From the NCBI GenBank assembly GCA_046734335.1, contig JBKPRA010000014.1, forward strand, positions 1-64,000: a DNA stretch of 64,000 nt, in the 5' to 3' direction. This document shows, piece by piece, positions 25,265-33,757 of this stretch. Made by a program: the position numbers and the translations under genes. The DNA is from DATBLE01 sp046734335. Its GTDB lineage: Bacteria > Actinomycetota > Thermoleophilia > Gaiellales > Gaiellaceae. The notes under the pieces were generated by a model. The model did no database searches, was not told the origin of the DNA, and worked only from the letters and a program-made list of their open reading frames with translations. Each line of letters begins with the position of its first letter. Positions within the stretch are counted from its first letter, which is position 1.

Positions 25265-26428
25265 TCAGGAGAGGCGCTCGATCACCGCGGCGATCGCCTG
25301 GCCCTGGCCGATGCACATGGTGGCGATCCCGTACTGCGCGTGCCGGCGGTCGAGCTCGCTCAACAGCGTCGCGGTGATCCTGGCGCCGGTGGCGCCGAGC
25401 GGATGGCCGAGCGAGATCCCGCCGCCGTTCGGGTTCACGTCGTCCATCCGGTCGCCCAGCCCGGTGTCGTGCACGAACTGAAGGACCACCGAGGCGAACG
25501 CCTCGTTGACCTCGATCACGGCCATGTCGTCCCACGCGAGCCCGGCGTTGGCCAGCGCGCGGTCACACGCCTGCGGGTTGCCGTGCAACATCCGGTACGG
25601 ATCGACTCCGGCGATTCCGAAGGAGACGAACCGCGCCCGAGGATCGAGCCCCAGCGCCGAGGCGCGCTCCTCGCTCGCCACGAGCATCGCCGCTGCCCCG
25701 TCGACGATCGCGCTCGAGTTCCCGGCGGTGACCACCCCGTCCTCCTTGAACGCCGGCGGGAGCGTCGCCATCTTCTCGGGCGTCGTGTCGCGCCGCGGCG
25801 TCTCGTCGACTGCGAACAGCACGCCCACGTGGGGATTGGAGACCTCGACCGGGACGATCTCCCGCTCGAAGCGTCCCTCGTCGATCGCCCGCACGGCGCG
25901 CATGTGCGACTCGTAGGAGTACTCGTCGAGCGCTTCGCGGCTCAACCCCCACTCCTCCGCGATCACCTCGGCCGAGATCCCCTGCGGCACGATCTGCCAC
26001 TGGTCGAGCAGCTTCTCCGAGAAGCCTGACCAGCCTGCCTCGCCGAGGTTGGAGCCCATCGGGACACGCGACATGTTCTCGATCCCTGCGGCGACGACGA
26101 GATCGAGATGACCGGCCTGGATCGCCGACGCCGCGTTCATGGCCGCCTGCATCGACGATCCGCACTGCCGATCGACGGTGGTGGCGCAGACGGTCTCCGG
26201 CCACCCGGCGATCAGTGAGGCGACCCTCCCCACGTTCAGCGCCTGTTCGCCGACCTGCGAGACACAGCCCATCTCGACGTCCTCGACGGCCCCGGGGTCG
26301 AGGTCGAGCCGCTTGGCCAGCCCGTCGAGAACCTGGGCGGCGAGCTCGTCGGCTCGCACCGAGGCGAGCGTGCCGTTCCGCTTGCCGATCGGGCTGCGGA
26401 CGGCGTCGATGATCAGCGCGTCGCGCAT
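25265..26428 (-). CDS. thiolase-family acetyl-CoA acyltransferase
   Basis: The 387-aa thiolase has all three signatures: the nucleophile Cys in VDRQCGSSMQA (about residue 88), NGGGISLGHPLGATGARI with the active-site His, and the C-terminal CIGQGQ Cys. It carries out thiolytic cleavage of 3-ketoacyl-CoA or the reverse condensation. The ATG at 26428 overlaps an 18-bp palindrome, and TAGATT (26440-26445) lies 11 nt upstream. It should be repressed by a TetR-type regulator encoded elsewhere. The EVE-like gene follows. Confidence 0.95.
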   Translation of the reverse strand: MRDALIIDAVRSPIGKRNGTLASVRADELAAQVLDGLAKRLDLDPGAVEDVEMGCVSQVGEQALNVGRVASLIAGWPETVCATTVDRQCGSSMQAAMNAASAIQAGHLDLVVAAGIENMSRVPMGSNLGEAGWSGFSEKLLDQWQIVPQGISAEVIAEEWGLSREALDEYSYESHMRAVRAIDEGRFEREIVPVEVSNPHVGVLFAVDETPRRDTTPEKMATLPPAFKEDGVVTAGNSSAIVDGAAAMLVASEERASALGLDPRARFVSFGIAGVDPYRMLHGNPQACDRALANAGLAWDDMAVIEVNEAFASVVLQFVHDTGLGDRMDDVNPNGGGISLGHPLGATGARITATLLSELDRRHAQYGIATMCIGQGQAIAAVIERLS

Positions 26429-26444
26429 TGACTGAGCAGTCAAT
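26427..26444 (-). promoter_or_regulatory. TetR-type operator over the thiolase start
   Basis: ATTGACTG-AG-CAGTCAAT is a perfect 8-bp inverted repeat with a 2-bp centre. It covers the region between the -10 TAGATT and the thiolase ATG. TGACTNNNNAGTCA-like palindromes of this size are typical of TetR repressors of fatty-acid and branched-chain degradation genes. No tetR gene is in the window. Confidence 0.7.
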
Positions 26445-26754
26445 CTACCACCGGGTTCCGCGGCTCGGCCGCGTGCGCCTCGAGAACGGCGCGCATGTCC
26501 TCCATCCGCGTCTCGAGAGCGGCCCAGCCGGCGCCGCCGCGGTCCGACAGGCCCGTGCCTCGCTTGTCGAAGAGGATCAGCCGGAACGAGCGCGCCAGTC
26601 GCTCGTAGAACTCGCGCCAACACGGCGACTCCCACCCGTAGACGAGGTTCGAGACGAAGCCGGGTACGAGGACGAGATCGCGCTCTCCCTCACCTACGAC
26701 CTGGTAGGCGATCGCGACGCCCTCGTTCCGCGCGTAGCGGATGTCCGGCTCCAT
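26440..26754 (-). pseudogene. truncated alpha/beta hydrolase (N-terminal remnant)
   Basis: The 104-aa product matches the first third of the alpha/beta hydrolases often found near or fused to class III cyclases: MEPDIRYARNEGVAIAYQVVG, VLVPGFVSNL and FRLILFDKRGTGLSDRGG. It stops within the thiolase operator, before the GxSxG nucleophile elbow and the rest of the triad, so it cannot be a working hydrolase. TAGGCT lies 8 nt upstream of its ATG and shares TA with the promoter of the divergent aldehyde dehydrogenase gene. A deletion that joined it to the thiolase region is likely. Confidence 0.75.
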
Positions 26755-26762
26755 CGAGCGAA

Positions 26763-26772
26763 AGCCTAGACT
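26763..26772. promoter_or_regulatory. bidirectional -10 core between hydrolase remnant and ALDH
   Basis: The 10-mer AGCCTAGACT reads TAGGCT on the minus strand (8 nt before the ATG at 26754) and TAGACT on the plus strand (6 nt before the ATG at 26779). The hexamers share TA (26767-26768), as in the 15009 and 35157 cores. Confidence 0.6.
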
Positions 26773-26778
26773 TCTCGG

Positions 26779-28200
26779 ATGGCCGCCACGGCCACCGAGA
26801 AGCGGCTGCTGGTCGCCGGCGATTGGGTCGAGACCGGCGACTGGATCGACGTCAGCTCACCGTATTCGGGTGACCTAGTGGGCCGAGTGGCCAAGGCGGG
26901 CTCGGCCGAGACCCAGAAAGCGATCGACGCCGCCGCCACGGCCATGCATGACCCACTCCCCGCTCACAAGCGTGCCGAGATCCTGGTCAAGGTCGCCGGC
27001 TACCTGGGCAGGCGGCACGAGGAGGTCGCGCAGACCATCTGCGCCGAGGCCGGCAAGCCGCTGAAGACGGCCCGGGTCGAGGCGTCCCGGGCGATGTCCA
27101 CGTACACGATGGCCGCCGTCCAGGCGCGCACGCTCGCCGGCGACGTGGTGCCGATGGACGCCTCGCAGGCGGGCGAGGGCAAGCTGGCCTTCACCCTGCG
27201 CGTGCCGATCGGCGTGGTCGGCGCGATCAGCCCCTTCAACTTCCCGCTCAACCTCGTCGCACACAAGATCGCACCGGCGCTGGCGGCCGGTTGCGCGGTC
27301 GTGCTCAAGCCCGCGACCGCCACGCCGCTCTCCGCGCTGCTGCTGGCCGAGTTCGAGCAGGAAGCCGGGTTGCCGCCAGGCTGGCTCAACGTCGTGGTCG
27401 GCCCGTCGGCCGAGATCGGGGACGTGCTCGTCGCCGACGAGCGTGTCGCGGCGCTCACCTTCACCGGGAGCGGAGAGGTCGGGTGGAAGCTGAAGGAGCG
27501 CGCTCCACGCAAGCACGTCGCGCTCGAGCTCGGCAACGCGACGCCGGTCATCGTCGAGGCGGATGCCGATCTCGACGACGCGGCTACGAGGCTGGCCGGC
27601 AACGCCTTCTCGTTCGCGGGCCAGAGCTGCATCTCGGTGCAGCGCATCTACGTCGCGCGCGATGCGTACGACGTCTTCCTGGAACGGTTCCTGCCCAGGG
27701 TCGAGGCCCTCGTCGTCGGCGATCCGGCCGACGAGCAGACCGACGTCGGCCCCCTCATCGACGAGCACGCAAAGGACCGAGTGCTCGAGTGGATCGCGGA
27801 ATCGGGCGGCGAGACCTTGACCGGCGGCGACCTGACCGACGACGGACTGATCCGGCCGACGGTGATCGCGCGGCCCAGTCCCGAGGCGAAGGTCTCGTGC
27901 GACGAGGTCTTCGGGCCGGTGTGCACCGTCACTCCCTACGGTTCGCTCGATGAGGCGATCGAGCTCGCGAACGGGACGCGATACGGCCTCCAGGCCGGCA
28001 TCTTCACCGCCAACGTGAAGAGTGCCCTCGAGGCCGCACGAAGGCTCGAGTTCGGCGGCGTCACCGTCAACGAGGCGCCGACCTTCCGTGCCGACCAGAT
28101 GCCCTACGGCGGCGTGAAGGACTCCGGAAACACGCGCGAGGGGCCCGCGTACGCGGTGCGCGAGCTGACCGAGGAGCGCGTGATCGTCCTTCAGCTCTAG
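26779..28200 (+). CDS. NAD(P)-dependent aldehyde dehydrogenase
   Basis: The 473-aa enzyme of the ALDH superfamily shows ISPFNFPLN, the cofactor segment AALTFTGSGEVG, the base region ALELGNATP, the catalytic Cys in FAGQSC and EVFGPVCTV. LELGNATP replaces the usual LELGGKSP, as in lactaldehyde and phosphonoacetaldehyde dehydrogenase-like branches. The physiological aldehyde is unknown. TAGACT lies exactly 6 nt before the ATG, so the mRNA should be leaderless. The next gene begins 13 nt downstream. Confidence 0.93.
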   Translation: MAATATEKRLLVAGDWVETGDWIDVSSPYSGDLVGRVAKAGSAETQKAIDAAATAMHDPLPAHKRAEILVKVAGYLGRRHEEVAQTICAEAGKPLKTARVEASRAMSTYTMAAVQARTLAGDVVPMDASQAGEGKLAFTLRVPIGVVGAISPFNFPLNLVAHKIAPALAAGCAVVLKPATATPLSALLLAEFEQEAGLPPGWLNVVVGPSAEIGDVLVADERVAALTFTGSGEVGWKLKERAPRKHVALELGNATPVIVEADADLDDAATRLAGNAFSFAGQSCISVQRIYVARDAYDVFLERFLPRVEALVVGDPADEQTDVGPLIDEHAKDRVLEWIAESGGETLTGGDLTDDGLIRPTVIARPSPEAKVSCDEVFGPVCTVTPYGSLDEAIELANGTRYGLQAGIFTANVKSALEAARRLEFGGVTVNEAPTFRADQMPYGGVKDSGNTREGPAYAVRELTEERVIVLQL

Positions 28201-28213
28201 ACTCGGCGGGGCG

Positions 28214-28777
28214 ATGGCTCTCCTGCGCCGCTTCGGCCGGGCCCCCAAGGCGAAGGCCCCCCGGCGAACGTTGCCGCCGCCCGGCGTGATCCGACGCGAG
28301 CGCCGCAATGTCGAGCGGACACGCGACGAGAAGCTCCGCGACCTCGGCGGGCTGATGCTCGAGATGTACCGCCGCGACACCTTCCGGGAGGACCTCCTGG
28401 CCGACCGCTGCAACGAGCTCCTCGGGCTCGACGCACGCCTCCACGAGCTGGACGAGATGCTCGCCGTCTCGCGCCGCCGCGTCCCGGCGGGCCGCTGCGT
28501 CTGCGGTGCGCCGCTGCCGTGGGGCTCCCACTTCTGTCCCAACTGCGGTCGGCCGGCAGGTCAGACGATCGTCGCGTGCCCCGAGTGCGAGCACCCACTA
28601 CCTGCCGACGCGCATTTCTGCGCGAACTGCGGCGCCGCGGCGCCCGACGGGACGGCTAGCGAGACAGATGCCGCGGCCGCGGAGCCGGAGGCCTTGACGG
28701 GCGCCTCACCCGAACCGGGGCCGGTCGCCGCGCCGCAGCCGGTCGCCGCCGACGCGTCCGACGATGGCGCAGCCTGA
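28214..28777 (+). CDS. zinc-ribbon protein with helical N-terminus
   Basis: The 187-aa protein has a basic N-terminus, a helical segment (RTRDEKLRDLGGLMLEMYRR), two zinc-ribbon units (CVCGAPLPWGSHFCPNCG and CPECEHPLPADAHFCANCG) and an Ala/Pro/Glu-rich tail. No enzyme motif is seen. It overlaps the next gene by 14 nt, and that gene also starts with a zinc ribbon, so the two may act together. TAGACT at 28198-28203 (over the ALDH stop) could be a -10, though it is 10 nt from the ATG. Confidence 0.7.
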   Translation: MALLRRFGRAPKAKAPRRTLPPPGVIRRERRNVERTRDEKLRDLGGLMLEMYRRDTFREDLLADRCNELLGLDARLHELDEMLAVSRRRVPAGRCVCGAPLPWGSHFCPNCGRPAGQTIVACPECEHPLPADAHFCANCGAAAPDGTASETDAAAAEPEALTGASPEPGPVAAPQPVAADASDDGAA

Positions 28778-29417
28778 CGCCTGCCCTGCCTGCGGGACGC
28801 CCGCGGAATCCGGGCAGGAGTACTGTCTCCACTGCGGCGCGCGCATGGTTCCGGCGCGCCGCCTCAGCGGCTTCGGCGAGGCCTGGGAACGCCGGCTCGG
28901 GCGCTACCCGGGCGACTGGCTGGTCGCGTCGCTGCTCCTGCTGCTGGTCGCCGCCGGCTCCGCGACCGCCGGCATCGTCGCGGGCCGCGACACCGAGACG
29001 GCGAGCGGCCCGAGGACGATCGTGGCGACGTCTCCCGTCGTGAGCGCTCCGCCGTCGCCTCCCGCCCAGACGCAGCCGACGACAACAGCGGGCTCGCCCA
29101 CGACCAAGCCGAAGCCGGCGGCGCCTCCACCGAAGACCGGTCCGCCGACCTGGCCGGCTCGGAACGGCTACACGGTCGTGATCGCGTCGATCCCGGCCCG
29201 AGGCGACGGCCTGTCCGAGGCAAACGCCAGGGCCAAGGAGGCGCGCGGGCGCGGGCTCCGCGCGGGCGTGCTCGAGTCGGGCAAGTTTGCCAGCCTCCAC
29301 CCCGGGTACTACGTCGTTTTCGCGGGTGTCTACGGCTCCCTCGAGGAGGCGGAGCGTGCGGCCCGCGCCGCCCGATCCAAGTATCCGAACACGTACGCCC
29401 GCGAAGTCGCGCGCTAA
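28764..29417 (+). CDS. zinc-ribbon membrane protein with SPOR-like domain
   Basis: The 217-aa protein has an N-terminal zinc ribbon (CPACGTPAESGQEYCLHCG), one membrane helix (VASLLLLLVAAGSATAGIVAG), a Pro/Thr-rich linker and a C-terminal SPOR-like repeat domain (YTVVIASIP..., YYVVFAGVYGSLEEAERA). SPOR domains bind denuded peptidoglycan at division sites. The ribbon would therefore be cytoplasmic and the SPOR domain external. It overlaps the previous zinc-ribbon gene by 14 nt. Confidence 0.8.
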   Translation: MAQPDACPACGTPAESGQEYCLHCGARMVPARRLSGFGEAWERRLGRYPGDWLVASLLLLLVAAGSATAGIVAGRDTETASGPRTIVATSPVVSAPPSPPAQTQPTTTAGSPTTKPKPAAPPPKTGPPTWPARNGYTVVIASIPARGDGLSEANARAKEARGRGLRAGVLESGKFASLHPGYYVVFAGVYGSLEEAERAARAARSKYPNTYAREVAR

Positions 29418-29436
29418 TTGCTCTTCGTTGGCATTT

Positions 29437-29486
29437 TTGACAACGGAAGCGCCGACTTTGTAACAGGGAGCGAAAGGGGGTAGACT
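29437..29486 (+). promoter_or_regulatory. tandem sigma-A-like promoters with TAACAGG repeats downstream
   Basis: TTGTAA (29458-29463) and TAGACT (29481-29486) are spaced by 17 bp. A second -35-like TTGACA (29437-29442) is spaced 16 bp from TGTAAC (29459-29464). The following leader contains CTTAACAGG at 29513-29521 and 29545-29553, TAACAGG also at 29461-29467, and AGGAGA at 29551-29556. This is a relatively A+T-rich stretch compared with its surroundings. Confidence 0.55.
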
Positions 29487-29570
29487 GGGCTCGCGAAAGC
29501 GCTGCCTCGACGCTTAACAGGCGCGTAACAAAGCTTTTCTGCGACTTAACAGGAGACCTGGATACTGGAT

Positions 29571-30020
29571 ATGGACGAGTTGAACGCTCAGATTCGTAAC
29601 TGCATGTATCAGTACTCGCGTGCCATCTACCGGACGATCAAGGACCTGATCGATCCGTACGCCGATCCAGACGAGCAGCTCGAGTACCGCCGTGCGGTGC
29701 TGGAGGCGTGCGAGGAGACGATGGAGCGGCTCGCCACCGACCCCCACTACTTCGCGAATCCCGACAAGACGCTCTTCCAGGACATCCGCCGCTACTTCCC
29801 GATCACGCAGCAGGCGCAGGTCGCCTGGGCGGTGCAGGAAGGCGTCGGCGCAGCCGTGGCGTTCGTCCAGACGCAGATCGAGGCCGGCGCGTTCGACGGC
29901 GGCGTCGCCCGGTGCCGCGCGACCACGCGCAAGGGCAAGCCGTGTCAGCGCACGCCGCTCCCCGAGCGCGACTACTGCCCCTCGCACCAACACCTCGAGC
30001 GCTCAAAAGTCGCCGCCTAG
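29571..30020 (+). CDS. DUF5763-like protein with C-terminal Cys/His zinc motif
   Basis: The 149-aa protein has a helical N-terminal two-thirds (YQYSRAIYRTIKDLIDPY, ACEETMERLATDPHYFANP) and a C-terminal CRATTRKGKPCQRTPLP...YCPSHQ segment. That segment resembles the small zinc domain of DUF5763. No catalytic residue is evident; function unknown. Unusually for this window the gene has a leader of about 78 nt with a Shine-Dalgarno-like AGGAGA and repeated CTTAACAGG, and two possible promoters, suggesting high or regulated expression. A repeat palindrome follows its TAG TAG stops. Confidence 0.75.
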   Translation: MDELNAQIRNCMYQYSRAIYRTIKDLIDPYADPDEQLEYRRAVLEACEETMERLATDPHYFANPDKTLFQDIRRYFPITQQAQVAWAVQEGVGAAVAFVQTQIEAGAFDGGVARCRATTRKGKPCQRTPLPERDYCPSHQHLERSKVAA

Positions 30021-30060
30021 TAGCGCGGGGGAACCCCTGGTTCCCCCATGGACCCCCTCC
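30021..30060 (+). repeat. 3'-end palindromic repeat, copy 2
   Basis: A perfect 9-bp stem GGGGGAACC (30027-30035) / GGTTCCCCC (30039-30047) with loop CCT begins 6 nt after the stop and is followed by ATGGACCCCCTCC. Its downstream sequence (TCCTTGCGCGC) matches copy 4. The remaining stretch to 30223 holds no gene that I can support. Confidence 0.75.
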
Positions 30061-30223
30061 TTGCGCGCGTCCGCGTGCTGCTGACCGCAACTGAGCCGGC
30101 GACGGGAACGGGCGACGCCGCCGTTGCTACGGCGCCCACGGCTTACGGCCGGGCGGAGCCCGGCCTCGACGGCTCGTACTTTTCCACAAGGCAGATCACA
30201 GTCACGCGTATAGAGTCGGTTCG

Positions 30224-32239
30224 GTGAGCCATGACACCGACAAGCTGATCCGCCAGCTCTCGCTGGTCGCGTTCCTGATGGCGGAGCGACGGCCGCTGAC
30301 CGCCCGCGACGTGAAGGGGAACGTCGAGGGGTACTCGGAGATGTCGGACGAGGCATTCGCGCGGCGGTTCTACTCCGACCGGGCCGAGCTTCGCGACCTC
30401 GGCGTCCCGCTGCACTCTCAGCGCGACGAGTTCACCGGCGAGGAGCTCTACACGTTGCGCTCGGAGAACTACTTCCTGCCCAAGCTGGAGCTGACCGATG
30501 ACGAGCTGGCGGCGCTCCAGACCTGTTTCTACCTGCTCGAGGGCAAATTCGCGTACGCGGAGCCGCTCCGGCTCGCGCTCCAGAACCTGGCGCTCGGCCG
30601 TCCGACGCTGGCGGACGAGGCCCCCTCGGCGACGGCGGTACGAGTGGAGATGCGGGATCCCGACTACTCGGCAGAGATGCCGGGGCGGCTGGCGAAACTG
30701 GAGACGGCGATCTCGAAACAGCGGACCGTGAAGTTCGGCTACCGCGCGATGACCAGCGGCAAGGAGACCGAGCGGACGCTGAACCCATACGGGCTCCTCC
30801 ACGACCGCGGGGTCTGGTACGTGATCGGCTCCGACCATGACCGCGACGCGATCCGCACGTTCAGGGTCTCCCGCATCCGAGGCGACATTCGGTTCGCGAC
30901 GCGGCGCGAACGCGACTTCCGGCTTCCGCCCGACTTCGATATCGACGCGTACCGGGGGCGGGCGTCGTGGCAATTCGGCGATCCTGTCGGCGAGGCGCGG
31001 ATCGAGGTCCGACCGGAGACGGCCTGGTGGGTCGAACGGGCCTTCGGGCCGAGTGGACGGCTCGAGGACCAGACCTTCGTCACCGAATACTCGAGCCTGC
31101 CGATGCTCGCCTCCTGGGTGCTGCGGCAGGACGGACGCGCCGTTCCGCGCGAGCCCGACGACCTCCGCCGGGAGGTGGCTGAGAGCCTGCGCCGGGTGAG
31201 GGATCGCCATCAGGGCGCCCCATCGAAGCCGGCCAGGGAGGTGACGAGCCGCCAGGAGGAGGCGGTCGAGCGCTCCTCGGGACCGGTCACGCCCGAGCGC
31301 TTCGGCCTGCTCCAGGCGCTGCTTGCATACCTCCTGGCCGCCTGCGGCGAGCAGAAGGACGCCGTCGTGCCGGCCGGCGAGATCGTCGAACGGTTCCAGA
31401 TCCCCACCGACGAACTCGAGGACCACCTGTCGCTCCTCAACCTCGTGAACTTCGGCGGCGGCTGCTACGCAGTCTACGCCGAGCTGCACGGCGACGAGGT
31501 GCACATCGACAAGGAGCTCTGGGGAGATACCTTCCGCTCCGCCCCCCGGCTGACACCGCTCGAGGCGCGCGCCATCCGCCTCGCGCTCGAGTTCGTGGGG
31601 CCGCTGATCGCCGCAGAGGCGCACCGCCCGCTCGACCGCGTCCGCAAGAAGCTCGAGGAGACCTTCGGCGAGTTCGAGCTCTCCCAGACGCCGGCGCCGA
31701 GCGCGGACAAGGCCGCCGAGGGGCTGGTTGCCATCCTCACCGACGCCATCCGCCGCCGCCGGCTGGTCGAGCTGGAGTACCTCAAGGAGGAGGAGGGGAC
31801 GCCGACGCTGCACGTCGTCGAGCCGTACACGATCGAGCGGCGACTGCCGCACTGGTACGTGCACACCTGGGACCGCACCCGGGACGACGAGCGCAGCTTC
31901 AGGCTCGACCGGATGCGGAGCGCGACCTTGCTCGAGGAGGAGTTCGAGGCCCGCGACGGCTTCGAGCCGGGCCTGCTCGAGGGAGCGCTCGTCGCCCGCG
32001 TCCTCTACTCACCGGCGGTAGCGCGCTGGGAGGTCGAGCGCGGCGCGAGGCCGCTGTCGGACGGGTCGGCGATCAACGAGCAGAAGATCGGCAGCAAGGA
32101 GTGGCTCGTCGGCGAGATCCTGCGCTATCGCGGCGAGGCGGAACTGCTCGAGCCCCCTGAGCTGCGCCGCCAGATCGCCAGGCGGGCCCAGTCACTGGGC
32201 CGCGAGCTCGGCGTCACCCGGCTGCGCGCGCCGGCCTAG
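30224..32239 (+). CDS. pafBC: PafBC: fused WYL-domain DNA-damage-response activator
   Basis: This 671-aa protein is two PafB/PafC-like halves joined: each has an N-terminal winged-helix region and a WYL domain. The first WYL domain is around residues 165-215 (VKFGYRAM, GVWYVIGSDHD), the second around 505-560 (VELEYLKEEEG, PHWYVHTWDRT). In mycobacteria PafB and PafC are separate and together activate LexA-independent DNA-damage promoters; natural fusions are known in other actinobacteria. TAGAGT lies 7 nt before the GTG. recJ and ruvC in this window carry PafBC-type promoter features. Confidence 0.88.
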   Translation: MSHDTDKLIRQLSLVAFLMAERRPLTARDVKGNVEGYSEMSDEAFARRFYSDRAELRDLGVPLHSQRDEFTGEELYTLRSENYFLPKLELTDDELAALQTCFYLLEGKFAYAEPLRLALQNLALGRPTLADEAPSATAVRVEMRDPDYSAEMPGRLAKLETAISKQRTVKFGYRAMTSGKETERTLNPYGLLHDRGVWYVIGSDHDRDAIRTFRVSRIRGDIRFATRRERDFRLPPDFDIDAYRGRASWQFGDPVGEARIEVRPETAWWVERAFGPSGRLEDQTFVTEYSSLPMLASWVLRQDGRAVPREPDDLRREVAESLRRVRDRHQGAPSKPAREVTSRQEEAVERSSGPVTPERFGLLQALLAYLLAACGEQKDAVVPAGEIVERFQIPTDELEDHLSLLNLVNFGGGCYAVYAELHGDEVHIDKELWGDTFRSAPRLTPLEARAIRLALEFVGPLIAAEAHRPLDRVRKKLEETFGEFELSQTPAPSADKAAEGLVAILTDAIRRRRLVELEYLKEEEGTPTLHVVEPYTIERRLPHWYVHTWDRTRDDERSFRLDRMRSATLLEEEFEARDGFEPGLLEGALVARVLYSPAVARWEVERGARPLSDGSAINEQKIGSKEWLVGEILRYRGEAELLEPPELRRQIARRAQSLGRELGVTRLRAPA

Positions 32240-32359
32240 ACGCTCGCTCCGCTCGCTTCACGGGGGAAACGGCCGGTTTCCCCGTGGGCCCCTTCCCAAC
32301 ACCGTTCGCACCTCGGAAGGCGAGTGGCTGCGGCTGCCATGTCGGCTGAAGCGGCGAAT
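32240..32359 (+). repeat. 3'-end palindromic repeat, copy 3 (full length)
   Basis: After the pafBC TAG comes ACGCTCGCTCCGCTCGCTT, then stem CACGGGGGAAAC (32259-32270) / GTTTCCCCGTG (32276-32286) around loop GGCCG, with one bulged G. A module B relative (GAGTGGCTGCGG...GCGGCGAATC) lies at 32322-32359. The block order matches copies 1 and 7. Confidence 0.75.
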
Positions 32360-32395
32360 CATGCGCCGTGGCAGTCGATCACATGCGGGTGACGC

Positions 32396-33757
32396 CTACG
32401 CCGACGACCCGGTCGGCAGCTCCAGCGTGAAGGTCGCACCCTGGCCGGGCGTCGAGGCGACCGAGAGCCTGCCGCCGTGCGCCTCGGCGATCGAGCGGGC
32501 GATGAACAGGCCGAGGCCGGTGCCGGGCTTGCCCAGGCCCACGTTCGCGCGGCCGAACCGCTCGAAGATCAGCCCGTGCTGCTCGGCCGGGATGCCCGGG
32601 CCCGAGTCCTCGACCGCGACGAGGACGCGGCCGTTCTCGGAACGGGCGCGGACGTCGACCGTCGCACCGGCCGGTGAGTATTTGACGGCGTTCTCGAGCA
32701 GGTTCCTCAACACCTGGCGCAGCCGCTCGTGGTCGCCGCGGACACTCGGCACGTCGCCGGCGTGCGCCGTCACGCTGACTTCGTCCTGGTGCAGCGCGAA
32801 GCCGGCGACGGTCGCGCGCACGAGCTCGCCGACGTCGACCTCGGTGAAGTGGTACGAGAACGTGCCCGCCTCGATCCGAGACGTGTCGAGGACGTCGCCG
32901 ATCAGGGTCGCCAGCCGGTTCGTCTCGTCCGCGATCAGAGCGAGAAAGGCCGAGCGCTGGGCAGCGTTCAGTTCGCGCCAGCGCTCCTCCAGCGTCCTGG
33001 CTGCTCCGATCACGGCCGCCATCGGGCTGCGCAGCTCATGCGAGACGAGCGACACGAAATCGGCGCGCAGCGCCGAGAGGCGGCGCAGCTCGGCAACGGT
33101 CGCCCGCTCGGACTCGTAAGCCCGGATGTTCTGGACGCTGCCCGCGAGCAGCCGTCCGAGGAGCGCCGCCAGCTCGAGCTCGTCCTCGTCGAAGGCGTCC
33201 GCCCGCCGGCGCAAGATCGAGACCATCCCGATCGGCGTCGTACCGAGCAGCAACGGCGCCGCGACACGCGAGTTGAGGCCGATGCCGGTCAGCGTCACCT
33301 CCTCGGGATAGCGGTGGTCGCTCATGTCGGGGCGGTACACCGTCTGGCCATCGCGCACCACCTCGTCCACCAGCGCCCCCGACGGCAGCGCCTCGCCGGG
33401 CCGGAGGACCTCGTCGTGCTTCAGGCCGGCGGTGGCCATGACTCGCACGTGGCCCTCCTCGAGCAGCATGATCGCGACCCGGTCGAACGGGACGAGGCCG
33501 CGGAGCTCGCGGATGAAGGCGCCGAACGCCTCCTCCAGCTCGAGCGACGAGCCAAGCGCCTGCGCGCAGCGGTTCGCACCGTCGAGCACGTGGCTGCGAC
33601 GGTCGAGCTCGTCGCGCAGCTGCTCGGCCTCCGCAGCCCGATCGTGAGCCAGGGTCGCCTCCGATCGCAGGCGCTGCACGAGCCAACCGACGACCAGCGC
33701 TCCGGCCGCAAACGCAGCGATCGCGACGCCGACCCAGAGCCATTCGTGCCGGCTCAC
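32396..33757 (-). CDS. GAF-domain sensor histidine kinase
   Basis: The 453-aa kinase has one N-terminal membrane helix (WVGVAIAAFAAGALVVGWLV), a coiled coil, a GAF domain (about residues 60-215, with FDRVAIMLLEEG and VAAPLLLGTTPIGM), the HisKA site SHELRSPMAAVIGAARTL, and an ATPase domain with ENAVKYSP, DSGPGIP and GTGLGLFIA. No response regulator is adjacent. The GTG overlaps the queG stop as GTGA (33754-33757), so it is coupled to queG. The signal is unknown; GAF suggests a small cytoplasmic ligand. Confidence 0.9.
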   Translation of the reverse strand: MSRHEWLWVGVAIAAFAAGALVVGWLVQRLRSEATLAHDRAAEAEQLRDELDRRSHVLDGANRCAQALGSSLELEEAFGAFIRELRGLVPFDRVAIMLLEEGHVRVMATAGLKHDEVLRPGEALPSGALVDEVVRDGQTVYRPDMSDHRYPEEVTLTGIGLNSRVAAPLLLGTTPIGMVSILRRRADAFDEDELELAALLGRLLAGSVQNIRAYESERATVAELRRLSALRADFVSLVSHELRSPMAAVIGAARTLEERWRELNAAQRSAFLALIADETNRLATLIGDVLDTSRIEAGTFSYHFTEVDVGELVRATVAGFALHQDEVSVTAHAGDVPSVRGDHERLRQVLRNLLENAVKYSPAGATVDVRARSENGRVLVAVEDSGPGIPAEQHGLIFERFGRANVGLGKPGTGLGLFIARSIAEAHGGRLSVASTPGQGATFTLELPTGSSA

